Shown: positions 34,681 to 42,787 of the stretch, piece by piece
How positions within the stretch are numbered: the first letter of the stretch is position 1
Layout: every line of letters starts with the position of its first letter
Source of the DNA: Kuafuiihalomonas sp039024635
GTDB lineage: Bacteria; Myxococcota; Kuafuiibacteriia; Kuafuiibacteriales; Kuafuiibacteriaceae
Reading direction: 5' to 3'
Assembly (NCBI GenBank): GCA_039024635.1
Contig: JBCCQA010000023.1
Coordinates: 33,278 to 97,277 of the forward strand
DNA length: 64,000 nucleotides
Notes under the pieces: model-generated
Database searches by the model: none
Told to the model about the DNA's origin: nothing
What the model saw: only the letters and a program-made list of their open reading frames with translations
Program-made: the position numbers and the translations under genes

Positions 34681-35019
34681 GTGAGCGAAGGTACAGATTC
34701 ATCGCCCTGCCCTAGTCCAGCACCCTCCGCGCCTTTTCCACTGACGACGACGGCCTTTGACGAGGAGCTGGCCCGCCTAGCGAAAGCGATCGCTCACCCC
34801 GCGCGGATCGCCATTCTCCGGATCCTCAAGACCCGTCGAACATGTGTATGCGGGGAGATCGTGGAAGAGCTTCCGCTAGCCCAGTCCACAGTGTCGCAAC
34901 ACCTCAAGGTCCTCAAGGAGGCCGGCCTCATTCGCGGTCACATCGAAGGCCCTCGGGTGTGCTACTGCGTCGAGCCGGCCAAGCTCGACCGGATGAAGCT
35001 TCTTTTTCACGATCTGTAG
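34681..35019 (+). CDS. arsR: ArsR/SmtB-family metalloregulator
   Basis: A 112-residue winged-helix repressor with a GTG start. The DNA-binding helix region is 'LPLAQSTVSQHLKVLKEAGLI' (about 64-84). The metalloid sensor motif is 'TCVCGEIVEEL' (Cys55, Cys57), the CVC pair of As(III)/Sb(III)-responsive ArsR in the alpha-3 helix, and a second Cys pair (Cys94, Cys96) near the C-terminus. It is divergently transcribed from the arsenate-reductase-like gene, so it is probably its regulator. Confidence 0.88.
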   Translation: MSEGTDSSPCPSPAPSAPFPLTTTAFDEELARLAKAIAHPARIAILRILKTRRTCVCGEIVEELPLAQSTVSQHLKVLKEAGLIRGHIEGPRVCYCVEPAKLDRMKLLFHDL

Positions 35020-35034
35020 GTAGGTCTGAGCGGC

Positions 35035-36423
35035 TTACTCGTACAAAGCCGCTCCGTAGGCCCTTCGGAGCCGGGCATCTTCGATCAGGGCCTGCGTTCC
35101 CGAGCGCACCCGCAGCAAGCGCGCTTGCTCGAGCTGGACTTCGGCCGCGAGCACCTCGGTCGCGTCAGCGAGTCCCGAGCCGTAGGCCTCGCGCCGGCCG
35201 GCCAAGGCCTCTCCCGCCGCGGCCACTTGGCGCTCGGCAGCAGCCAACTGGGCCATGGCGGCGCTTCGGCGAGCGCTCGCGGTCGCAATCTCGATGGCTA
35301 TCTGGTCCTGCACAGCCCGGAGATTGGCCCGAGCTCTCCGCGCTTGGGCCGACAGCTCGTCACTTCTGAGCCAAGCGCTGGCGGCTCGATCTGGGGACCA
35401 AGACAATCCAGCCGACACTCGCCACGTCGTCCGAAAGCGGTCGGTGTTCGGCGGCACAAGCAGCGGGTTGGGCTGGGCGACGTCGACCCCCGCCCCCACG
35501 CCGAGCTTGGGCGCCGCCCCGCCCCGTGCGGATCGCTTTCGCGCCTCCACGGCCCGAACGAGCAGCTCCGCCGCGGCGAGTTCGGGTCTCGGGGGAGCTT
35601 CCTGGCCTCCTGCGGCCTTCGGCGTCGACCATAGCTGGGGCCGACCAACATCCTCGGAGGCCGAGAGCGGACCTTCCCCTTCCAGGTCGAGAAGCGCCCG
35701 CAGAGCAGCTCGGGTCGAAAGGACATCGGCCTCCCGAACGGCAAGCTCACCTTCGGCTTCGGCCAAGCGTGCCTCGAAGCGAAGGCGCTCGGGCTCGGTG
35801 GCGGTCCCGGCTCGAAGCCGACCCTCGGCCTGGTCCAGATCGAGTCGAGCTTCCTCGATGGTCCGCTCGGCCACCGCCCTCCCCTGCTGGGCCAGGACGT
35901 GCCTCAAATAAACCTCGACCGCCCGGAGCGCTTCGTCGTTCCGTAGGGCTTCAAGCTGGAAGGCGCGCGCTTCCTCCGCCCGCTCGGCGGCCCGGAGTCC
36001 GGGTAGGATCTCCAGGAAGAGGGCCGAGACCGGATAGCTGAGCTCGGCCCGGAAGGCGGTCCGCTCTTCGGGCACGTCGATACGGACCCCATCCAGACCC
36101 TGCAGCACGCCGAGCTGGGCCTGCAGCGCCGACTGTGCAGCCGGATCTTGGACCGCGGCCACGTCAGCCGCCACTCCCGTCAGGTCGACGTCCAGGTCGA
36201 CCAGGGGGTCGTTGGTGATGGCGCCAATTCGGGTGTAGTCGAATCCGACTCGGGCCCGAGGCAGAACATCGACGAAGGCTCGATCTCTTCGGGTAGAAGC
36301 TTCTTCGAGCTCGGCCTGGGAAGCAGCGACGCCATTGGACGTCTCGATAGCGCGTTGGGCGATCCGATCGACGGACCAAGTCTCGGGCTGAGCCGACAGG
36401 CTCAACAGCAATAGGCCGATCAC
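35035..36423 (-). CDS. TolC-family outer-membrane efflux protein
   Basis: A 462-residue outer membrane factor. GTG 36423 overlaps the RND gene stop (GTGA) and gives MIGLLLLSLSAQPETWSVDRIAQRA; the upstream frame extension is a shadow. Two TolC repeats are visible: alpha-helical heptads 'ASQAELEEA...RDRAFVDVLPRARVGFDYTR' and a second set around 'AELLVRAVEARKRSARGGAAPKLGVGAGVDV'. Ala/Arg/Glu-rich coiled-coil helices dominate. It is the outer-membrane channel of the tripartite pump and is last in the operon. Confidence 0.9.
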   Translation of the reverse strand: MIGLLLLSLSAQPETWSVDRIAQRAIETSNGVAASQAELEEASTRRDRAFVDVLPRARVGFDYTRIGAITNDPLVDLDVDLTGVAADVAAVQDPAAQSALQAQLGVLQGLDGVRIDVPEERTAFRAELSYPVSALFLEILPGLRAAERAEEARAFQLEALRNDEALRAVEVYLRHVLAQQGRAVAERTIEEARLDLDQAEGRLRAGTATEPERLRFEARLAEAEGELAVREADVLSTRAALRALLDLEGEGPLSASEDVGRPQLWSTPKAAGGQEAPPRPELAAAELLVRAVEARKRSARGGAAPKLGVGAGVDVAQPNPLLVPPNTDRFRTTWRVSAGLSWSPDRAASAWLRSDELSAQARRARANLRAVQDQIAIEIATASARRSAAMAQLAAAERQVAAAGEALAGRREAYGSGLADATEVLAAEVQLEQARLLRVRSGTQALIEDARLRRAYGAALYE

Positions 36424-39400
36424 GCGGTCACCTCCACCAGCGCGCTCGCCGACGCTGTCCGCCACCGCGCGACCAGAAGAAAGGCCGCCGGCACGAAGTA
36501 AAAGGAGAGGAGGCTCGATAAGAGAACGCCGCCCGCGATACCGGTCGCGAAGGGAGGCCAAAAGCCGCCCGGCGACAAAATCAAGGGCAGAAAACCGCCG
36601 AAGGTCGTGATGGTGGTGCTCACGATGTGGCGACTGGTCTCGAACTGGACGACGTCGGCGATGGCCGTTGGATCACCGGCTGCCGCCTTTGCGTCTTCTC
36701 GGAGCGCCGAGCAGATGATGATGGCGGCGTTGATGGCGACGCCCACCAGCCCGATGAGGCCGATCATCGCCTGAAATCCCAGCGGGTGACGTCCTATGGT
36801 GGCGCTCAAGAGGCCGAGTCCCATGGACTGTCCAGCGACCACGAAGACGATGCCACCCAAGCGAAAGCTGTCCAAGCTCAAGGCCACGCAGGCGAACATC
36901 AAGACCACTAGGACAGGCACGAGGGCGAACAGGTCACCCATCGCGTCTCCCCGCTTCTCGGCATCGCCGCCGATCTCGATGCGGTACCCGGGGGGAAGCT
37001 CGATGGGTTCGCGCTCCAAGACGTCCTGAAAGGCTACGAAGGCGGTATCAGGGAAGACGCCAGCATGGGTCCAGGCGCGAACGATGTCGACGCGCTGCCC
37101 GTTTCGATGGGGGATGGCGGCCCACGAGGACTGGAGCGACATGCTGGCCAGCCCGTCGAGCGGCAGGGGCGCCCCGCCCCCGGGGCCCAGGAGGCCCAGG
37201 GCGCCGACGCTGCCCATCGAGGATCGGTCTCGGTCCGACATCACCACCCGTACCGGGACCTCTTCCGGTCCTTCCAAGAGACTTCCTCCGGTCACGCCCT
37301 CCATCCGGGCGCCGATCTGAGCCGTGACCTCGGCCAGACGGAGACCAGCCAGTCGAGCCTCTTCTTCGTCGGCCTCCAGCCAAAGCTTGGGGGCCCCTCC
37401 TCGCAGCGTGGCCAGGGTGTGGGTGACGGAGGGGACTTTGGCCATCCGGGCTCGAAGCTCGTCCCCGAGCCCTCGCAGGATCTCCAGGTCCGGTCCGTAG
37501 ATCCGCACCTCGATCGGCGCATCTACGGGCGGCCCTTGAAGGAGCTCCAAGAGAAGCACCTGAGCTTGGGGCACTTCGCGATCGATTCGTCGTTGAAGAC
37601 TGGGCAGGATGGCCTGCACGTCGGCCACCGAGCCGACCTCGACCAGTGCTTGGGCAAAGCTCGGGTTGCCGTCCTGATTCTGGCGAAGGTTGTAGTAGGC
37701 GGGCGGGGCGCTCTGTCCGATGAACCAGGAGGTCCGCTCCACGGCCTCCTCCTCCCTCAGAATGGCATCCACAGCCTGAGCGGCCTCCCGGGTGCGAGCC
37801 AGCGGCGTAGCAGGCGGCATCCGGAGCTGGATGTGAAACTGATCCCGGTCCGCGGGCGGGAAGAACTGGCGCGCCAGGGTCGAAGAACCCAGGACCCCCG
37901 CCACGGGAACGATGGTAACGAGGGCGAGGCTCAGGACGGGGTGGGCCAAGCTCCAATCAAGACTTCGTCGAAACCACCGACCCAGCGCGGGCAGCCGAAG
38001 GCCTACCTCGAACAGCCGGGGCTCTTGGCTGGGCGGCCTCATGAAGCGGGACGCGACCACCGGGACCACGCTCAGCGCCATGACGTAGGAGGCAATGAGA
38101 GCAACGATTACGCTGAGACCAATCGTCCCCACGAACTCCCCAACGCGGCCTGGCAGCAGCAGGATGGGCATGAAGGCGAAGACGGTCGTCAAGGTCGAGG
38201 CGAGCAGCGGTAACCAAAGTCGGCCCAGGCTCTCGCGGAGGGCGCGTCGCCGGTCCTGTCCGTCGATGATACGCTGCCGGATAGCGTCGACGACCACGAT
38301 GGCCGCGTCGACGAGCAGGCCCAAGGCGACGATCAGACCGGTGACCGACATCTGGTGAATCGGTACGCCCATCCAGCCCAGCACGGCCAAGCAGGCCGAA
38401 GACACCAAGGGCAGCGTCAAGGTGACGGACAGGGCCGCCCGCCAGCCGAGGGTCAAGAAGAGCACGGCAACCACCAGAGCGAGGCCGACGAGGAGATTTT
38501 GTACCAGGCTGGCCAGACGGGCTTCGGTGTACGCAGTCTGGTCGAAGATCTTCGTCAGCTCCAGGCCGCCCGGCAGGCCAGCTTCGAAGTCGTTCAAGAC
38601 CTCGTCCGCTCGCACGCGCCACTTGTCGAAGCGAACGCCGGGCGCGATCTGCGCCGCAACCACCAGCGCCGCCTTCTCGTCCACGAAGGTATCGACGGAG
38701 CGAGGGGCCCGAAGCTCTCGGCGGACCTCCGCCACGTCGCCGACCTGAAGCACATCGGGCCCCAGGGGCACTCTTCGAACCCGGTCCAAGCCGTCGATCT
38801 CACCGCGGAGCTCGATCGGCGCCTCGACCGAAGAGCCCCGAAGCACGCCTGCGCTCCCCTTGACGTCGGCACCGGCGATGGCGCCGGCGACCTGCCCCGC
38901 GGTCAGGCCCGCCGCTTCCAAAGCGGCCGGATCGATCTCGACCCGAATCTCTTCTTCCGCCTGGCCGAATATCTTGGCGTGGTCGGTCCCGGGCAGTCCA
39001 CGCAGTCTGTCCTGCAGCTCCTCTGCCCATCGGAGCATGAGCCCCGGACGCACCGAGGAGGAGGAAGTCCAACGCAGACCGAGGATGTAGGTGTAGGCGC
39101 CGAAGCGATTGGTATCGAGCTCCGGGGTTCCAGCGCCCTGCGGGAACTCGGCCTGCGCATCGTCGAGGCGGTCGCGAACCTTGGAGAAGATGGGCTCTAC
39201 GTCCTTGCCCTGCACGTTCTCGTCGATCTGGACTACGACGACGGAGGCGCCGTTGCGGCTGGTGGAGCTAAGCGTCGCGATCTCAGGAAGCTCGATGAGC
39301 TCCGCCTCGATCTTCTCCGTCACCAAGGCCTCTACCCGCTCAGCACTGGCGCCGGGAAAGCCGGTGACGATCACGCCGATGCCGTTGGTGATGGTCGGGT

Positions 39401-39497
39401 CTTCTTGACGAACGATGTTGGCCAGGCTGGCCAGACCAGCCACGAGGACCAAGACGGCGAAGGTCCCCACGACCCGGGGACTCTCGAGGAGCGTCAT
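36420..39497 (-). CDS. RND-superfamily efflux transporter
   Basis: A 1025-residue inner-membrane pump (AcrB/MexF family size). ATG 39497 overlaps the adaptor stop (ATGA). Twelve helices in two halves with two large periplasmic loops can be traced. 'GLIVALGLLVDAAIVVVDAIR' in TM4 corresponds to the proton-relay helix, here with a single Asp followed by Ala in place of the HAE1 Asp-Asp pair, and a second Asp (VVDAI) where Glu-Asn is common. 'GYRIEIGGDAEKRGDAMGDL' and 'GLIGLVGVAINAAIIICSA' mark the C-terminal half. The substrate cannot be read from sequence. Confidence 0.92.
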   Translation of the reverse strand: MTLLESPRVVGTFAVLVLVAGLASLANIVRQEDPTITNGIGVIVTGFPGASAERVEALVTEKIEAELIELPEIATLSSTSRNGASVVVVQIDENVQGKDVEPIFSKVRDRLDDAQAEFPQGAGTPELDTNRFGAYTYILGLRWTSSSSVRPGLMLRWAEELQDRLRGLPGTDHAKIFGQAEEEIRVEIDPAALEAAGLTAGQVAGAIAGADVKGSAGVLRGSSVEAPIELRGEIDGLDRVRRVPLGPDVLQVGDVAEVRRELRAPRSVDTFVDEKAALVVAAQIAPGVRFDKWRVRADEVLNDFEAGLPGGLELTKIFDQTAYTEARLASLVQNLLVGLALVVAVLFLTLGWRAALSVTLTLPLVSSACLAVLGWMGVPIHQMSVTGLIVALGLLVDAAIVVVDAIRQRIIDGQDRRRALRESLGRLWLPLLASTLTTVFAFMPILLLPGRVGEFVGTIGLSVIVALIASYVMALSVVPVVASRFMRPPSQEPRLFEVGLRLPALGRWFRRSLDWSLAHPVLSLALVTIVPVAGVLGSSTLARQFFPPADRDQFHIQLRMPPATPLARTREAAQAVDAILREEEAVERTSWFIGQSAPPAYYNLRQNQDGNPSFAQALVEVGSVADVQAILPSLQRRIDREVPQAQVLLLELLQGPPVDAPIEVRIYGPDLEILRGLGDELRARMAKVPSVTHTLATLRGGAPKLWLEADEEEARLAGLRLAEVTAQIGARMEGVTGGSLLEGPEEVPVRVVMSDRDRSSMGSVGALGLLGPGGGAPLPLDGLASMSLQSSWAAIPHRNGQRVDIVRAWTHAGVFPDTAFVAFQDVLEREPIELPPGYRIEIGGDAEKRGDAMGDLFALVPVLVVLMFACVALSLDSFRLGGIVFVVAGQSMGLGLLSATIGRHPLGFQAMIGLIGLVGVAINAAIIICSALREDAKAAAGDPTAIADVVQFETSRHIVSTTITTFGGFLPLILSPGGFWPPFATGIAGGVLLSSLLSFYFVPAAFLLVARWRTASASALVEVTA

Positions 39498-40573
39498 CGC
39501 ACGTCCTCTTTGACGCCAGCCACGGCGTCGACCTCGTCCACCCGCTGCCCCGGAACCACACGATGGGTGCCATCGAGAACCAAGGCCTGACGGGCCTGGA
39601 GGGTGCCCCGAACGAAGGCCCGCTCCTCGTCCGCGTGAAGGATCTCGACGGCTTCGGGAACCACGATGCCTCCATCGGCGACGTAGACCATCCAGGAGCC
39701 CCGTGGGCCCCTGGTCAGAGCGGTCAGCGGAATCGAGTACCCGTCGGCTTCGATCCGCTCCCGAAGCAAGAGCTCGATTCGCTCCGCTTCGACCCAACGA
39801 CGGTCGGCCGGGAGGGCGAAGAGGGCCGTCACCGTACGGGCCCCGGGCCGGACGCGGTCGACGACCGAGCTCAGCGGCGCATGAACGGTCTCTCCTCGCC
39901 AGCGCAACTCATAGGACCGATCACGGTCCATTTTGCCTGCTCGTCGAACCGGTAGGCCGATTTCGGCTTCGGCCACCGAACGACCCTGGAGCTCCAAGAC
40001 GGGCTGTCCCGGACCGACGACGGCGCCTGGATCGACTGCACGCCGGACCACCGTTCCGGCGAAAGGCGCCTTTAGCACCGACTTCTGGAGCTCGACCTCG
40101 AGCTGCTGGAGCGCCGCCTGAACCTCGTCCCGCTGGGCCCGATCAGCCTGCAGCCCCAGGGCGGCTTCGTCCCGGCTCTGCTCGCTCGCGTACTTCTTGT
40201 CGGCGAGCGCGTTCACGCGGCGGGAGGTCCGCTCCGATAGGTCGACCTTGGCGTCCAGCTGCCGCAGCTGAGCTCGCAGGCGGCTACGCTCGGCCTGTAG
40301 CCGGGCCGTGTCCAGGGTGGCGACCAACTGGCCTGCCTCCAATGTCTCGCCTTCGTCGACCTCCACCCTGGCGACCCGCCCGTCCCGCTCGAAGCCCAGG
40401 GCCGTTGATTGGGCGGGGCGAACCAAGCCCAAGAAGGCTCGCTCCACCTCATAGTGGTCCTGAGGCTTCAATGCCTCGGTTCGGACCGGCAGAACTGGGG
40501 GTCCGTCGGCGGGAGGGGGCGACCCACAGGCCGCCACCGGGAAAAGGGCGAAGAAGAGAGAGCGCCGGGCCAT
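39494..40573 (-). CDS. RND efflux periplasmic adaptor (membrane fusion protein)
   Basis: A 359-residue MFP, likely lipid-anchored. The first Met could be 40582 or 40573 (MARRSLFFALFPVAACGSPP); lipobox VAAC lies at about residue 13-16. The lipoyl/biotinyl halves are 'LGFERDGRVARVEVDEGETLEAGQLVATLDT' and 'SVLKAPFAGTVVRRAVDPGAVVGPGQPVLEL', separated by a helical hairpin (about 85-150). The beta-barrel and membrane-proximal domains follow. It is the first gene of the adaptor-pump-channel operon, and its start lies about 12 bp from a palindromic operator. Confidence 0.93.
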   Translation of the reverse strand: MARRSLFFALFPVAACGSPPPADGPPVLPVRTEALKPQDHYEVERAFLGLVRPAQSTALGFERDGRVARVEVDEGETLEAGQLVATLDTARLQAERSRLRAQLRQLDAKVDLSERTSRRVNALADKKYASEQSRDEAALGLQADRAQRDEVQAALQQLEVELQKSVLKAPFAGTVVRRAVDPGAVVGPGQPVLELQGRSVAEAEIGLPVRRAGKMDRDRSYELRWRGETVHAPLSSVVDRVRPGARTVTALFALPADRRWVEAERIELLLRERIEADGYSIPLTALTRGPRGSWMVYVADGGIVVPEAVEILHADEERAFVRGTLQARQALVLDGTHRVVPGQRVDEVDAVAGVKEDVR

Positions 40574-40584
40574 GGCTCTCACTA

Positions 40585-40627
40585 GACAGTGTCAACGTCC
40601 GCCGCAAGCCAAAAGTGACACTGTCAC
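40585..40627 (-). promoter_or_regulatory. Two matching palindromic operators upstream of the RND operon
   Basis: Two dyads share TGACACTGTC. One is GTGACA-C-TGTCAC at 40615-40627, a perfect 6-1-6 palindrome. The other is GACA-G-TGTC at 40585-40593, whose minus strand reads TTGACACTGTCTA. Their centres are 32 bp apart, about three helical turns. The proximal site is about 12 bp from the adaptor start. Dyads of this type are typical TetR-family operators. No regulator gene is next to the operon. Confidence 0.62.
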
Positions 40628-40666
40628 ATCAGTTCGGGGGACGCGACTCCCCCGTCCGCCGATCTG

Positions 40667-42697
40667 TCAACGGAGCTCCTTCAGGATGCGCTGGGCGTCA
40701 TAGACGACGTCCAGAGCATGGCGAATGAAACGAGCGTCCACCGACACGGCCCTGTTCACCCGGGTGTCGAAGCCGTATTCGCCTCCCAGCGAGTAGATGT
40801 TGCCGTCGAAGATGATGCCGACGATCTGCGCCTTCTCGTCGAAGATTGGAGAGCCAGAGTTTCCGCCGATGATGTCGTTGGTGCTCACGAAGTTCATGGG
40901 CGTCTCGAGATCCAGGCGCGACTTGGCGTTGCGCCACTTGGCCGGCATCTGGAAGGGCGGACGCCCAGTGGCCCGCCGGTACAAGCCCCCGAGCTGGGTG
41001 AAGGGCGTCACTTGCTCACCCCGGTGGGGAAAGCCTGTGACCGTTCCGTACGAGAGTCGAAGGCTGAAGGTGGCATCCGGGTAGGTGTCGGTCCCGTAGA
41101 TCTCGAAGCGAGCGGCGGCGATGACCTCCGAGGCCTTCCCCACCACCGACTCCACTTCGGTTTCGTAGCGTTTACGGATGGCCCGACCGTCGTCATCCAT
41201 CTTGCGGGCGAGCAGGATCATCGGGTCCGTCGAGTCCCGGATGTCTTGGGCGGGCCCTTCAAAGAGGGCCGAGCGAACTTCGGGGTCCCCGAGTTTCGAA
41301 GCTTCGACCGCGGTCCGGGCCAGCTCCTCCGGGGAGGCCTGACCCAGGATCTCGCTCACGAAGGGGTCATCGGGTCCCAGGTCCGCCCGGAGCTCGGTCA
41401 ATCCGTGGGCGAGCAGAGTCTGCTCTAGGGCGGGGTACACGGGCGCTTGGGAGGCCATCCGAGCCTTCAGAGCGGGCAGCCGGCCCTCGCCGAACTCCTC
41501 CAGACGTTCCCCATTGGGCTTGGCCTGTTCATCGGCCCACCGAACGAGCGCCAGGGCATAGCCCAGCATCCTGGAGCCATAACCTCGGTGCTGCTCTTTG
41601 TAGCGAACGTCGAAGCGAAGCTCCCGCTTGCGCTCCATGGCTTCCTCGATGGCCTCGAAGGCTTCTTGAGCCGGATGCTCGGGACTGAGCTTGGCTCGAA
41701 AGTCGGCTTCACCTTCCCGGAGCTGGCTGAAGAAGGCCTCGTCGACCAGGGCCAAGCGTCGGCCTTTGAGCGCCTTGATGGCGTTCTCCCACCGAAAGAG
41801 TCGGGTCTTGGCGATGCGAGCGTTCTCCTCCGACTCGTCGCTGAACCGGTCCAGGAGCCCTCGCTCCCGGCTCCCGGCGATCAGGTACTCGGGCAAGAAG
41901 ATGTCGCGGGCATATTCGAGCTCGGCCACGGTATCGAGGCGAGACGTTCGGCCGGGATGACCGGACACGAACACGAGCTCACCGTCGTCGGCCCCGTCCT
42001 TAGACCAGGAGAAGTAGTGCGGACTGCGAATGGGCTTTCCGTCCTCGTAGACCCGCAGGAAGGACACGTCCATGACGTAGCGAGGGAAGTTGAAGTTGTC
42101 CGGGTCGCCGCCGAAGAAGGCGATGTCCACCGAGGGCGCAAAGACGAGGCGGACGTCCTGGAAGCGGCGGTAGCGGTAGAGGTGATGGAGCCCCCCCTGG
42201 TACAGGCTCACGACGTCGCAGCGCTCGTTCTCATCGCACTTGGCCTCGATGGAGGCGATGACTGCTTTGCGGGCATCGAAGAAGGCTTCCCCCGTCTTGC
42301 CTTCCGTCGCGGCGTCCACCTGACCCGAGACATCCCTGATCTCGACGAGCTGATTCAGCTCCAAGGCCGGGCACTGAAGCTCGTCCTTAGCCTCAGGGGC
42401 ATAGAAGCCGCTTTGCACGTAGTTGGACTCGGGCGAGGAGAGCTGTTGAACGCAGGAGACGACGCAGTGATGATTGGTCATCACCAGGCCTTTCTTCGAC
42501 ACGAAAGAAGAACTGCACCCGTTGGCCAGCCGGGCCGAGGACAGACGAACCTTCTCCAGCCACTTCGCGTCGGGCCCGAAGCCATGGCTCTCTTTGACCC
42601 GCTGGCTGGGGAAGTTGTCGTAGGTCCACATGCCCTCGTCGGCCTGAGCTACGGAGACCATGGAGCAGGCGAGGAGCGCCGTCAGGAGCGATCGCAT
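40667..42697 (-). CDS. S46-family serine dipeptidyl-peptidase (DPP7/DPP11-like)
   Basis: A 676-residue periplasmic peptidase releasing N-terminal dipeptides. The signal peptide is MRSLLTALLACSMVSVAQA. The mature N-terminus begins DEGMWTYDNFP, as in known S46 enzymes. Catalytic elements: His in 'GLVMTNHHC' (about 71-78), Asp in the 'FGGDPDNFNFPRYVMD' region (about 198-213), and Ser in 'IIGGNSGSPIF' near residue 616. A helical domain caps the active site. The window shows no partner gene; peptide catabolism or envelope protein turnover is expected. Confidence 0.93.
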   Translation of the reverse strand: MRSLLTALLACSMVSVAQADEGMWTYDNFPSQRVKESHGFGPDAKWLEKVRLSSARLANGCSSSFVSKKGLVMTNHHCVVSCVQQLSSPESNYVQSGFYAPEAKDELQCPALELNQLVEIRDVSGQVDAATEGKTGEAFFDARKAVIASIEAKCDENERCDVVSLYQGGLHHLYRYRRFQDVRLVFAPSVDIAFFGGDPDNFNFPRYVMDVSFLRVYEDGKPIRSPHYFSWSKDGADDGELVFVSGHPGRTSRLDTVAELEYARDIFLPEYLIAGSRERGLLDRFSDESEENARIAKTRLFRWENAIKALKGRRLALVDEAFFSQLREGEADFRAKLSPEHPAQEAFEAIEEAMERKRELRFDVRYKEQHRGYGSRMLGYALALVRWADEQAKPNGERLEEFGEGRLPALKARMASQAPVYPALEQTLLAHGLTELRADLGPDDPFVSEILGQASPEELARTAVEASKLGDPEVRSALFEGPAQDIRDSTDPMILLARKMDDDGRAIRKRYETEVESVVGKASEVIAAARFEIYGTDTYPDATFSLRLSYGTVTGFPHRGEQVTPFTQLGGLYRRATGRPPFQMPAKWRNAKSRLDLETPMNFVSTNDIIGGNSGSPIFDEKAQIVGIIFDGNIYSLGGEYGFDTRVNRAVSVDARFIRHALDVVYDAQRILKELR

Positions 42698-42787
42698 GGG
42701 GCTTGCTAGGAAGCGGCTCGACCCGGGTCAACCTATTGCCGCGCCGCGCTGCTTTCACCCCGGACCCGCTCCTGCTTCCATGGGGCC

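Noticed and set aside
38355..39590. 411-residue plus-strand frame
   Set aside because: Antisense to the RND pump; no recognisable domain.
41447..42709. 420-residue plus-strand frame
   Set aside because: Antisense to the S46 peptidase, which has a full catalytic set and signal peptide.
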